From NCBI GenBank assembly GCA_949825065.1, contig OX463854.1, forward strand, positions 19,220,103 through 19,284,102: a stretch of 64,000 nt of DNA. Reading direction: 5' to 3'. The notes below the pieces were generated by a model, which was given only the letters and a program-made list of their open reading frames with translations, did no database searches and had not been told where the DNA came from. Origin of the DNA: Odontocerum albicorne (lineage: Eukaryota > Arthropoda > Insecta > Trichoptera > Odontoceridae). Position numbers and translations under genes: made by a program. This document shows positions 26,501 to 41,500 of the stretch, one piece after another (within the stretch, counting starts at the first letter, position 1; every line of letters begins with the position of its first letter).

Positions 26501-29500
26501 AATCACTTCTAAATCTTTATAAAAGTGATTTAAGTATGGTTAATGTAATCAATGGAACAATGCAAAAACATCTAAAATTTCATTATAGTTCCTTGGACAC
26601 AATCACTTCTAAATCTTTATAAAAGTGATTTAAGTATGGTTAATGTAATCAATGGAACAATGCAAAAACATCTAAAATTTCATTATAGTTCCTTGGACAC
26701 AATCACTTCTAAATCTTTATAAAAGTGATTTAAGTATGGTTAATGTAATCAATGGAACAATGCAAAAACATCTAAAATTTCATTATAGTTCCTTGGACAC
26801 AATCACTTCTAAATCTTTATAAAAGTGATTTAAGTATGGTTAATGTAATCAATGGAACAATGCAAAAACATCTAAAATTTCATTATAGTTCCTTGGACAC
26901 AATCACTTCTAAATCTTTATAAAAGTGATTTAAGTATGATTAATGTAATCAATGAAACAAAGCAAAAAAACAATTCTAGAATTTAATCATAGTTCCTTGG
27001 ACATGATCCTTTCTGAATCTTTCAAGTGATTAATGTAACCAATGTAAAGATGTACATCACTAGGATCGTGAAAATTAATCTGATGGTTGATTAATGTGGC
27101 TAAAGACAATATTATCTTTCATCCACATATTGTGTTATAAATGTAATCCCACAAATAAACCATAGGTAAAATCTTTGAGTATAGACAAAAATACTGTGAG
27201 AATCTATGTTGTCTCGCTTGCAGCTTCTATTTCTTTCTTTTTATATCTTATCTGTTACCGGATCATATGGATCACCTTGACCTTATTATCTAAAGTTTTA
27301 AACAAGGATGTCATAGATTCCTCATATCATTTTCTCAATATTTTTAACCATGAAGTCTTTTCCCTTCTTGGATTTTTCCAGGAAGATAAGACATTGAAAC
27401 CATCTTACTAGCTCAATCATATTGCCTGTTGAGAATCATAGTGGCGAAACTTGAAGTGGCAAGGAGTTGAAATATACTTTCGCCACTTACGCACGTAAAA
27501 AAGGAGTCATTTTAGTGCCATTTGGAAGTCTTAACTCGAATAATTATTTTTTGGAGTTTCGCCACTATGATTCTCAACAGGCGATATGTGCTTCTCCTTG
27601 ATACATTTTTAAGTAAAAAACTAATCTCAAAATATTCGTCATCCCCAATTTCTATACAATTCCCATCCATATTCCTATTTTCTTTGAGATTTTATTTTTT
27701 GCTACATTTACACAAATATTGTATTAATTTACACTAAGTTTAAAATACGGTCATGCACACTTAATCCATTTGAAATAAAAGCGGATTGATTGAAAGAAAT
27801 TGCTTTAAAGCAATAAAACTGCCAGATGCATTTACATGAAAGTGTTAAAATAAAAACAAATATGGTAACTTTCTTTATTTTATTACACCTAGAACTCTAA
27901 TTGAATTTATTAATGGTTAATGTTGACTTAAATATTTACAATGTTAAGTTATTAAAAACATTTATTATATAGATATTACATATAATATAAAGAAAATTAA
28001 TAAGTAAAAACAAAAGATAGTCAATTGGCAAATCATATACGGCATTCAATAATGCTGAGTATAAAAAACCTATTGGTCAATTCGTAGTATTGATTACCTG
28101 AATTGATACAACTTGTAATGTATAAAGAAAATGAGTAAACCTATTATAAAAGTATTAGCTCTTCTGCATTACCAATGTGGATATAATAACAATACCATAT
28201 GAATAAATTACTGCGGATGATTTGATTGCTTTAAAATGGATATTATGTCTAATTAGGCTGTCAAAATGTCCACATATTACATTGCTATGACCTAGTTCAG
28301 TCGTTTCTCGATAGTTCAATTGCACAATTTGAGCTGTTAAAAAACAGTAAAACTCTTCAATTATGTTTTTTAACACATTGATCGCCAATAGGATTTTCGT
28401 AAAATGTCCAAAAAATGTTATTACGTTTTTAGGTTTTTAATTTAATATAACCTACCTATCACATTCATGAGTATATCTTTTAGAACCAGTAAGATAGAGA
28501 AGGGCCATGTCGGCCAAGTTTAATAGAAGTTTAATACAGAGCGTGTAGCCGACGGACAGGATGACACTCTGAAGTTAGGTATGCCGTGTCAGCCACCGGT
28601 GGCCGACACGGCCCAATTGGAATACCTCGGTGTCGGCCACCAGTGGCTGACACGGCGATCAACGTGTTAAGAAACCATTAAAAAAATTGTATTTTACACA
28701 AAATGAGGTTTTTTCTATAGAAATTAAAACTTAAAACACACGAAAACAAAAAAAAAGTAATTTTTTTAATTAATATAAAAATAGTGACATTATTTAAAGA
28801 AAATTTAGAAGATAACAGCGAATAAAAAAGTGTTAAAATATTGCTATTAAACATTTGCTCATATCAGAACAAAGGAAATAACAGGAAAAACGACCATATG
28901 ACACAATTATTCCTCTTTGAGGAAAGTAAAATAACAAGTCAGCAATAATTGTTACCTCAATCATGAGAATTTTTTTGAAATTTTATTTAATTCATACCAA
29001 ATATTTAAATATTGATTGGGCCTACAGAAAAAACTAGCTTAAAAACATACAAATTGCGGGGCTTAATTTTGAGATTTTATTGTATATTCATGTAAAAAAT
29101 GTTAATTTGCAAATGCATACCATGAAGTTATGTTGAACATTTCCTATTTAGTTATTACGGTTAGCATCTCATGTTACCTCAGTGATCCAGGGATTGTTGG
29201 GACCGGCCTGAAACAATACCTCCCTGCCTCCGGCCCCACAGGCTTCCAGGTTGATGAAGGCACGCACTTCCTGAGCCCACCTGTAATGTTACATGTTAAC
29301 AGTGAAAACTTGAAGCGTACATACCCAGTTTTATGGGTGTCCTGTTAGCATTTCTGCTACATTACATTCTATTTATTTAGATCAAGTATTTATTTTACCC
29401 CTTCAAATACTATATTGATAAATATTATAAAATATTTGAATGAGTTTCACTGATTAAATTATCCTTAAAGGGTGAAGTTTAAGCTATGTCTCATGGTGTT

Positions 29501-32500
29501 TCCATCCCTGAATAATATAGCGACGCAGCACATGATGGAATTATATGTATGGGATGTACCATCTTGGAGATGTACTATATTAAGGTCATCTGATTCTTGG
29601 ATTTTTAACAGTTAAGGAACATACTTGATTGGTCTTTTGGAGTAGGTGACCTTATAGCATCATTTTTTTATGTATGGATCAAACCCATAATTGGATTGGT
29701 TGACATTTTTAACGAATCACCAAATATTTTCAACATTAACATTACGAGTATTACCGACACATTACAAATGAAGCACAGAAAATATAATACTACGAGGGTT
29801 GCTACTTAAGTTTTGAGATATGGCAACACCAGTGTAGATACGTCAAATCTGACATGAGCATCGTAAAGTTTGACGTTTTTAATGGTATACGTGCTCAGAA
29901 AGTTTTGTCATACGAGTGCTATTTGTGTTTACAGTGACTTGAAAAATTCATCTCGGCCAAAAATGGAATTAAATCGTGAACATTTTCGTGCGATGATTTT
30001 TAATGATTTTCGACGTGGACTAACTCAACAACAGTGTGCTGATTAACTTTCTTCGACTTTTGGTGATGAAGCACCATCTCGGGTCACTGTGTTTCGCTGG
30101 TTTTCCGAATTGAATCGTGGTCGTAGTTCGCTCCAGGACGAATTTTGTGAAGGTCGTCCAAAATCGGTTGTTATGCCAGAAAACTTCGATGCTGTGCGTG
30201 AAGTGATATTGCAAGATCGTCATGTGACTTATCGTGAGATTGAGGCATGTTTGGGCAATAGTTCCACTTGCATACATTCAATATTGCATGAACATTTGGT
30301 CATCAAAAAGATTTGTTCGCGTTGGATACCGCATAATTTGACAATCGCTCAAAAAAAGGCTCATGTCGATTGGTCGAAAGAAATGTTGAAAAAATTTGAT
30401 TGCGGTGCTTTAAAAGACGTCTATAAGATCGTTGACAGGCGACGAATCATGGATCTATGCATATGAGCCAGAAACTAAACAGCAGTCGACTGTATGGGTC
30501 TTTCAAGACGAGTCAAATCCAACAAAAGTTGTTCGTGCACGAAGCACTTCGAAGCAAATGGTGGCTTTTTTCTTCGGTAAAAGTGGTTATGTCGCAACAG
30601 TGCCTTTAGTGGAACGTCGTACGGTTGATTCTGAATGGTACACCACCATTTGTTCGCCAGAAGTGTTCGGAAAAATGAGGAAAACCAACCGCCGAAGACG
30701 GATCATTCTCCACCACGACAATGCGAGCTCTCACACATCGGCTCAAATAAGTGACTTTTTGAGAACTCAAAACATCGAATTGATAAGTCATCCGCCGTAC
30801 AGCCCTGATTTGGCACCTAATGACTTCTTTTTATTCCCGAACATCAAAAATAAATTGCGAGGTCAACGTTTTTCGACGCCTGAAGAAGTGGTTGATGCGT
30901 TCAAAATGCATGTTTTGAAGTTACCTCATTCGTAGTGGAAAAAGTGCTTCGAAAATTGGTTCAAACGCATGCAAAAGTGTATTGATCTTCATGGAGAGTA
31001 TTTTGAAAAACAATAAAGCCATTTTCGTTGATATATATTTGTTTTTACTTTTCTGTCTCAAAACTTAAGCACCCCTCGTATTGTCCTTGACAACAACATA
31101 CACCTGTGAGAAGGTTTTCAATTCTTAAATATATCAAAAACCAAATTGTTGAGTCCCGGTTTTCAATTCTTAAATACATCAAAAACCAGACTGTAAACTG
31201 AAGGTGATTTTAGGTGTAGCCTATCTATTATAAAACCAATATTTGATGACCTTTGAAAACTTATTCAAAGCCAAGGTTCACATTAATAAGATTTAATGTT
31301 ACTAATATAAGTACCGTATTTTGTATTCGTATTATTGAAATAAAAAAAATTATTTCATTGTTATCTGTGTGTGTTATTTTATTAATCTTTACTTGGGTCG
31401 CAACACCAAAATCAATATCGTAATTTGGACCTCAGCTCAAAAAAACTATGAAACACTACCTCATAGCGTAGACTTGCTCTGGAGTATACTATCATAGGCA
31501 CTAAATTCTGCCAGAAAAATTAATAAACGTAATAAACAGAATAATTAATATAGCAGTATAGAAAGCAAACTAGCCTCAAGGGAATTAATTATGTATCAAG
31601 TAGATCTCTACTTACTCGTATAACAGGAATCATATCTGTTTGTAGAGAAACAGTATTTAATAAAAAGAATAAAAAATTACTAAAAACAAAAAAATACTTG
31701 TTCCACTTGCTAGTGAGCAGTTTAATATGCGCTATTTTTTGGTCAGATCATTCTATTAACAAAGCAACCAATATTTGAAATTATCCAATGCATTATTGTC
31801 ATTTTAGGTGAATTTTAGATTTCTTTAATTCATTCTTGACTTCTACAACCTAATACATGTATTGAATTCATCTAGTAAGCATAACAGTTCAGTTAATTTT
31901 CAGAAGCCTCTTGTTAGTTGTTGATGGCAATACACAAAACATGGCTTTATTCATGCAGTCATTGAAGCTTTGACCCTATAAGTATTTTTCATCACTTTGT
32001 TTTCTTCTCAATCAATGATCTATGAAAAAAATCAACACTCACTTGTGTTGAGTGATGAAGCCATGAGAAGCTTGCATGAGGTTCTCCTCAGCCCCATTGA
32101 AGAGGAATATCACATTGTGCTTGAGAATCCTGTTGGATTTGGACATCACCCGAAGTATTTCCAGCATCACGGCACATCCAGCTCCGTCATCACTTGCCCC
32201 TGAAAGAGTTCACAAGTACAGGATTTTATTTGCCTTCAACCCCTTCACGGCCTTTCATGAACTCCTTATGCTAGGCAAACACACGGGGCTTTGACAGTGT
32301 TTGATCCCCGAACTGTACCGTTAGTCTCCGCAGATTTTCTGCCAGTTTTACATCCTCAGGAGCGAGAAACTTGATAATTATGGGTTGTGCAATCGACGGG
32401 TGCACCTCTTTCTCAGACATCGTGTGCCATACTAATGACGGAATCTGCCGAGGCCGGCCTACTGCTCTCCCCACTCCTGATATCCCCACCCAAAACTCCT

Positions 32501-35500
32501 TGAAGCGGCCGCGCACTCCCTTAAAATTACGCGCTCTAAACCAAAAGTCTCGTTTATTTTTAATCCACCCTCGTACAATCCAAAAAAAGAAAACACAATC
32601 GTACATCTTTATTAGAGCAAGCCCTAATAAAAATATATATTTATGTATGTTATCATCCAAAATTGAAGCACTCGAGTGCCTATATAAACAAATGAGTAAA
32701 ATAGCACTGTTTCATAATAACATATATAAACCCAGTTGCATTTTGTTTATGAATTTTTAAAAAGCAGTTCATAGATATCTCTAAATAAATTCAATCAATT
32801 CAGTACTTTTCCTTTTGGGTTAGGAAGAGAGTTTTCTTCTATTTTAATACGGCTTCCTTGGCATCACTGACTTCTCGCATTACTTTCTTTAAAAAAAATT
32901 TATTCACTCTGACCATCCATACTTTTTGATAACATATGTGATCTTTTCTATATTCATATTTTAATACGGCTTCTTCGAGATCACTGACTTCTCGCATTTC
33001 TTTTTTTTTTTAATTTTCATCACTCAATAAAACATACTTTTTGATGATCTTGGATGCCTATCTCTCGATTCAGTGTTGCAAGTTCGATAAACCCATCAGG
33101 TAGTATTGTATACTGTAATGAATACAATACAATACTGTTTTCTACACACTACCATACTACACTAACATTTTATATAATACAATGCTTATTACCAATTAGC
33201 ATTTTTTTGCTATAATAATCACTATGGAGGTATCCTTTGGTTTCCATATGATAAACATTAGCAGCAGAAATAGTGATAGAAAAAGAAAAAAGATAACATC
33301 ATATAGTATTATACAATATAATCGTTGACACCTGCAACTGTCCTGAGATTATATATGTTATCAATTTTCATCAAGGAGTGCCAAATAAATATAGTTATTT
33401 TTCATATCAAAAATTATTTATCTCAAATTACACTGTTTCACGGTAAGTAAAAATCATTTAAGACAAGCGACTAACAAAATCGATAGAAGACATCGGGTGT
33501 AAAACAATTAATAGTACTACACATTAATTCAATTACGAAATAATAGTTAAGATTATATAGTAGAATATATAATTTGGAAAAATGAAAAGGGACCTACCTA
33601 TAGGGAGGGAATTCAAAATTGAGTATTTCATATGTTCCTTTAAATATGAATATTATCAAAACATTAACTTCCCTATCTCAAAATTTGACTGAAGAATTAT
33701 TTATCTAAAAATATCCTAACTCTTATACAATACAATTCCCATTGTTATCCTTATTTTTTTTAAGATTTATCTTTCATTTTGATTTTTGTTACTTTTCTCA
33801 AATACTGTTTTCATACATTACATTAAAGATATGGTCATGGATACCAATAGTAATTATGAAACAATAGCTGGTTGATTGGAACAAATTGCTTTAAAGCAAT
33901 AACTCTGTCGGATGCGTTTGCATTCAAGTGTTAAAGAAATAATAATTTTATTCTACAGTTTTAAAACTTTAAACAAAATTTTAATAAAAATGCAATTCTA
34001 CATTATCATTACCACCACCCGTGTTACTATTAGGGTAGGCAGATAATATATTGTAGATCTCCACTTTATTCTATCCTGGCACACATTTTTCACTTCTGCC
34101 ATGCCTACACACTTCTGCCTTGCCTACACACTTCTTCGTGCATACTCTCCTATTATAAAGCCTCTTCCCTCTTCTGAAATTTGATTCACTTCATTGTCAC
34201 ATTTCTCAAGGTTTTCTACTTCTCATACCTTATACACTACTTATTTAGATTATTTTTGTTAATATTTTATAATTTATTGTTTCTTTGTGGCCAAACTGTC
34301 TCAATGCTTCTTTCTTCATCTTAACACATTCACTGTGAATAAAATGTTCATTAATACATGCCATGCTGATAAATTTAGCAGATACAAACATATTATCAAC
34401 AGAACACACTTGGCATGTCGTACACACTTGGTGCATGTTTGTATGGACACGCAAAGCGTGTCCCTCAGCATCGAACATGTTAAGCACTGCAACTTTCAGC
34501 ATTCTCTCCTAGTAACGTCCTCATTTCTTTTTCTGTCATACATTATTTTTTTTATGTAATGCTGTCATTTTTACCCCATTTATCTTCTGCATTTAATTTT
34601 TAAAAAGTATCATTTAGTAAAAATAGTGTCTTCAGAAAATAAGATTTACTTGTTGTTTTGCATTGAAAGTAATTGATAGTTTTTTTAACCTGGTGAGCTT
34701 ATTGCCGTGTGGCAATCTCTTCCAACAAACCAGAAATATGTTTTTATGGGCCCTAAGTGAAAACCAGACCGGAATCCACTTTTTTTTAAATCTGGGTTCC
34801 AGGGGAGATCGAACCTCCAGATTTGCAGACAAGCGTCTTACCACCAGGCTACGGATGTCGTCATTGTGAAGAGAATAATATAAATTTATACCCAAACTTC
34901 AATTTTTACCTTTATTCCACATCACATTAAAATTATTAAATTAGTTATAATAATAAAAGGAAAATTGATATAGCCTCATAATAAGAGAGGAGACTCTCCT
35001 TAAGGGCACTCGAACTCAGGAATTGAACAGATTATTATCAAAAGATAAAAAAAATATTACAAAAAATAAAATAAGTTGAGCGTAAGGATAGGAAGGTGGT
35101 GAATGCAGCTATTAGATTGGGTGTTTCCCTGCATCTGTATATAGAATGAGTTTTGATTCATTTCATGTTTAGAAAAAAAATGAGTTTTGATTTTTTACTC
35201 TTTTATAATATGTCAAAAATACCAGTCATAGATCTGACCACCTGTCGTGCAAAGTATAAACTATATCACATCTGTTTAAGTTAATTTACAGTAGTGAATT
35301 TTGTTTTTTTTTCTAGTTATAAAATAATATCTATTGAATACATATTTTTTCTATTTGAGACATTTACAACCTCTAAAGCACGTTATTTTTTTTCAAGTAT
35401 GCAGAGAAAATATACCTTTACCCCTTTAAGTGATGTATATTATTAGCTGATCAATAAAATGATACACTTTGCAAATTCAAAAATAAGTGTGATGAGTCTA

Positions 35501-38500
35501 TCATTGACATCATTCAGATAGACAAATATGGTAGACGAAGCATGTTGGGTCATATTGTCAATTGACAGTTTAAAGACAACCTTGATTTCATTTCAAGCCG
35601 CCATTTAATAATACTAGGATATGGAAAAATACATTATTGTGTTACGCTTTCGTTGTATACAGTAATACTTGGCGGGTTTATTGCTATATAATAATTTCTT
35701 CCAACCAACAAAAAAGATGTTTCAGAGGTCTCAAGTAGGCAGAGAGAACAGATCTCCACTTCATTCTATTTTGGCACACATACTCATTATGTATACTCTC
35801 ACTTTATAAAGGCTTTTCACTCTTTCAGAAAATGATTCATTTGAAATATTGTATGTTTTATTATGTATGTAGTTTATACAAATAAAGGCATATCAAAATA
35901 CAAAAAAAGGAAATTGGAAATAAAGATCAAAAACATCTTTTTTTGGATTTAACAGAATTGAGAATCTATCTAATAAAATATTCCGATAATAATTAAAAGG
36001 ACAATTTATATAGCAGATTCTCACATGTTATGAAAATTTACAAATTCAAAATAACAATTGATATTTTTTTTAATTTAAAATATCCGAGACAACTGAGTTT
36101 TGAATTTCTTAAAATTCCTAATGAATTGTCCAATTGAAATCATACTATTTCCACAAAACTCAATTTAAAGATATTCAATGCTGAAGAAGTGGAAAAATAC
36201 TGCTAGGAGTCGAATAAATGCTAAAGAAATGCCATTGAGAAAAATACATGGAGTGACAATGTATGACAAATTACAGAAAGAAATGATGAGACGAATGTGA
36301 ATTTAAAGCTAATGTGTTAAGATGAAGAAGAACACGCTGAGATAGTTTGGGCATGTGGAACAGTATGCGAGTGGCGATACTAGTAGAAACAATGGTGAGT
36401 CTAAATAGTTGAAAATGGTGAGCGTTTGGAAAATCAGCAAAAAGGAAAAGCGTCCGACTGCGATGAAGTGAGCTCAGAACTAATAGTGTATGGGGGTGAC
36501 AGACGAGTGTCTGAGACAGTTTTTCAACAAATGTTGGGAAACTGACTACATACCGAAAGTCTGGAGTGCATTGATTGTTCCATTATATAAAAACAAAGGT
36601 GCAAGAATGAAGTGCAGAAGTTACAGAGCCAATAGTTTGCCGAGTGTAGTAAGTAAACTGCACTGAAAAATTATGATAGAAAGAGTGAGAAGTAAGAAAA
36701 GAAAGAGTGGAATGTTCAGGAAGCATTTTTAAATGGAAGAGCATGAGTGGATCATATTTTCTCTTTGCATGTGCTTGTGGAAAAACGTATAGCAACTATC
36801 TGAGACAAAAAATTTAAATGTATATTGTACGTTTGTGGGCTTGAAAAAGAGCATATAAGAGACAAGCTATGGAAAGTAAGAAGAGAAATAGTAGGAGTTG
36901 CATGGATGTTGAAGAGGTGAAATATGTATTGAGATAGGAAAGTTTGAAGCTCTGTCTCTGCCTACTCCAGTATAGAATGGTGTGATGATATGTAACACAT
37001 CGATCAATAAGTCCCAGGACTAACTACTAAAACAACATTTGTTTGCCAAAATTCTTCTTTATTCATCAACATAGTCTCCTTCAAGAGCGATACATTCATT
37101 CCAACGCTTTCCTAACTTTTCTATGCCAGCCGTGTAGAACGATTTATCTTTGGTTTCAAAATAGGCGTTAGTTTCGGCAATCACTGCTTCATTCGAGCCA
37201 AATCTCTTTCCCTGGAGCATCTTTTTGAGGTCTGCGAACAGCCAATAGTCGCTGGGGGCCAAATCTGGAGAAAACGGTGGGTGCGGAAGCAATTCAAAGT
37301 TCAACTCATGCAATTTGGCCATCGTTACCATCGACTTGTGACACGGTGCATTGTCCTGATGAAAGAGAACTTTTTTCTTCTTCATATGGGGCCGTTTTTT
37401 CCATTTTCTGCTTTCAAACGCTCCAATAACGCTATGTAATATTCGCTATTGATGGTTTTTCCCTTTTCAAGGTGATGATGAATATTATACCATGCGCATC
37501 CCAAAATACGGAGGCCATAACCTTCCCGGCCGACTGTTGAGTTTTTGGTCGCTTCGAACGACTTTCACCGGCTGCTCTCCACTCAGCTCACTGCCGATTT
37601 GATTCTGGAGTATAGTGGTGGATCCAAGTTTCATCCATTGTCACATACCGACGCAAAAACTTCTGTTTATTTCGCGTAAACAGTGCCAGACAGCGCTCTG
37701 AATCATCGATGCGTTGTTGTTTCTGTTCCATTGTGAGCAAACGCGGCACCCATTTCGAAAAAAGATTTTTCATGACCATGCAAAATAGTGAAAACACTAC
37801 AAAATGATATCTTCAGGATGTCAGCTATCTCACGCAACTTTACTTTGCGATTTTCCATCACGATTTTGAGGGTCGAACAGCCTCATTTGGATGACCAGAG
37901 CGTTCAGCATCATTTGTGCCTGTACGACCGCGTTTGAAATCAGCATACCACCGACAAATGGTTGTTTTCCACAGAGCAGAGCTCAGATAACACTTTTAAA
38001 GCCATCGCTGAGTTTGAACGGTATTTTTCCCATTAAAAAGCAATGTTTTATCAACACACGAAATTCGGTTTTTTCCATTGTTTTGAAAATAGCAAAAGTA
38101 GCATCACTAAAACCACTGTAACTCAATGACACAATATCGGAATGTCATGAAAGTTTGACACGTAAGTTCTAAAGATTGGTACTAACTGAGAATGGTATGG
38201 ATTTGTTATTAGAGGCACCATCTGTTGGATAGTCCCGGGACTTATTGATCGATGTGTTATGTGAGGAATATACATTAAAAAAATCATATTATAAAAAATT
38301 TAAATAAATACCTGGACTATCACTGACCGAATCAAAATGGCAATTGATAAGGAGGGAATGTTGTGAATTTATTCTTGACCCGATTCGCACAACAACATTT
38401 TGCACATTTCTATAAACACTTGTCAGTCCATCCAAAAACTTTAGTGGAAAGGCACCACTCGCCTTTTGAAGATCCATTTGAATAACGTGAATGTCTTTCG

Positions 38501-41500
38501 CTTCGTCCATGATCTTGTCAATTTTATTCTTCAACAATTCCACTGCTTGGACTTCACATTCATAACTCCCACTTACTCGAGGTCCTAAACTCGTCAGTTC
38601 CACCAAGTCTTCCATTGCCCTCTGCGCTATGAATCTTCCAGGATTTCTTGGTTCATCCGACAGCTTAAGATCAGGTGGCAAGATCTTTTCTATTACCACA
38701 ACCGAAATCATGGTGCAGATCGTGAGAGCAAAAACACCGACCAATAAAGGAAAAGAAACTGGTGGCGATGGTGTTTTTGATAATTTCTGTGCACTTTTTG
38801 CATTGTAGTTTGGATTCTTCTGTGACCTATTATCATAAGAGCTCCTTTGTCGGACCTGATAAAAGAAACATATTTTTAAATACCATATTCATTTATATGA
38901 AAACAAAAAAGGAACTTTTCCTTCCCAAATTTTTATTAAACTGAAGATTTTTTTGTAGGTAGTATGTTTCAAATTTTTGATAAATATTGTACAGGTGACC
39001 CAAAAAGACAGAGTAATTAGAAATAATAACTTATTTATTTACACATATATCAATTTTTATCTTACCCAAATTATTAAGGGAACTTGAGAAAATTTAAAAT
39101 GGCAACCTTCAATGTTCACCATTGAAATTTTTTATACAAGTGATTATTTTGACAAAATGAAATTACTGTCGACATTTTAATGTCAGAACTTTTCTAGTGA
39201 CGACATAATCAGAAACATAGTCAACCGGTTTCAGTATCAAGGATCAGTGACCGGCCTTTCAGGAAGAGATTGTGGTCATACGGTCTGCATTGAGCCAGCA
39301 GTGGAGACAGTGCAGGAAACTACATGAGGATTTGTGTGCCTATCCAGCAAGATATTTCCAGACCACCACTACAATGAATATTGAGTAAGGATCTTAAAAT
39401 GTTGCAATACAAGGTGCAATTGGCACAAGAACTATTACTGTCCCATAATTCTTTTTAAACAGGCTGTCAGAGAAAATTATTTTTTAAACAATCTCATTAT
39501 AAGTGATGAAGCTCAATTTCATCTCAACGGATACGTAAAATAAAATTACAGATTCTGGGGTAATAAGAATCCTATGGAAAAGCTCCAGCATTAATTACAC
39601 CCTATTAGATGTGCTGTCTGGTCAGGTGACCATCAGAGTAATTAGCCCGTATATTTTTTTAAATGAGGACGTTCACACAGAAACTATCCTAAACAGAACT
39701 ACTATTGAAAGTTTTTTATGCCTGGTGATCGAAAATAATCCTAACAGGGTGGAGCTATTTGATGACAAAATAATTTCAAGAAATACAGATTTTACTTGGA
39801 TTCTCCATTCACCAGATTTGACGGCTCTAGACTTATTCTTGTGGAGGCTACTTGAAAGATGTGTTGAACACAATATAGCATTTAAAGGATAACATTCAGG
39901 CCAAAATAAGAGGCTTGGTTCCTGAAACATTGTGTTTAGTCATGGAAGGAGCCTGAATATGTCAAAAATAAAACGGGGGCATTTGAGAAATGTTTTTCCT
40001 CATAGCTAGTTGTAAAAAAATTAATGAAACATATATTTCGTAATAAAAAATAAATAACAATAAAAACTTTTCAAAAGTTGAACATCTTTTACATCCTTCA
40101 GTCTTTTATGGGCAACCCTGTATTAATTAAAATTTTGGTTGGCTGAACCTTTTTATTTTTTTTATGATTTGTTTTAATTGCAATACTTTTTTATTTTATT
40201 GTAATTTAAATGATTAATTGATTTAAACAGCTGTCATCTGCTCAGTGATTTTCTGAGTGAGATATCGGATAAATAAATATGTTAAGTACAATAACTAAGG
40301 TTAATATTTTAATTTTATTATATCATATGTTATCAATACAGCTATTATATAATTTTATTGTTGTTTTGATATTGTAAATTAAACAAAAAAAATTAGAAAC
40401 AAAGTTTTCTCACAGATTTATCTTAATCTATTGGGTGTACAAATAAGTCACCGCCGTTTGACAAAAGTTGGCGCCACCAGTAAGTTATGGTTAAAATTGT
40501 CAGATGTAAAATGTCATTATCGGAAGGTTGGACATCTGTCAACAACATGACCTTGAAATATTAGTGAATTTTTATCAGTATAACATATTTTTTTGTGTTC
40601 GAAAATGTCAAGTTTTGAGCCGAATAAGCGTCATTTGCGGGAACTTTTGATTTACTTCTTCAATTTGAAGAAATCTGCAGCTGAGGCGCATCGATTGCTT
40701 GTAGAAGCATATGGTGAGGCTGCCTTAAGTGAGAGAAGTTGTCGTGAGTGGTTTCAAAAGTTTAAGAACGGTGAATTTGACATCGAAGACAAAGAACGTA
40801 GCGGAAGGCCGAAAGTGTACGAAGACGCGGAATTGGAAGTATTATTGGATCAAGATTCGTGCCAAACGCAAGAAGAACTTGCACTTACATTAGGAGTGAC
40901 TCAACAAGCAATTTCACATAGGTTGAAATCATTGGGAATGATTCAAAAACAAGGAAATTGGGTTCCATATGAACTGACACCGAGAAACGTTGAACGCCGA
41001 TTTTCCACATGTGAAATGCTGCTTGCCAGGCGTAAACGAAAGGGTTTTCTGCACCGTATAGTCACTGGTGATGAAAAATGGATCCACTATGATAATTCAA
41101 AAAGGAAGAAATCATGGGGAACCCCTGGCCATGCTTCAACATCTACAGCTAAGCCAAATATTCATGGAAAAAAACTCTTGTTGTGTAAATTTGGTGGGAT
41201 CAGCTTGGTGTCGTGTATTATAAGTTGCTCAAACTGAACGAAACCATTGCTGGGGCTGTCTACCGAGCACAATTGATGAGATTGAGTCGAGCACTCGAGG
41301 AAAAGCGCGCCCACTGCTACTCCAGACACGACAAAATTATTCTCCTGCATGATAATGCTCGTCCACATGTTGCGGCGCCGGTCAAAACCTTTTTGGAAAC
41401 AATCAATTGGGAAGTTTTACCCCACCCGCTGTATTCACCAGACATTGCTCCTTCTGATTTTCACTTGTTTCGATCGATGACGCATGACCTGTCTGAGCAG

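Noticed and set aside
25370..27050. CRISPR-like array
   Set aside because: The whole 100-bp unit repeats with no unique spacers, in a eukaryotic intron.
32371..32760. 129-codon plus-strand frame
   Set aside because: Antisense to the mariner H remnant and beyond; no known motif.
34790..34862. Functional tRNA gene
   Set aside because: A and B boxes are present, but acceptor, D and T stems do not pair properly; it reads as a SINE head. The same holds for 15510-15575 and 4868-4950.
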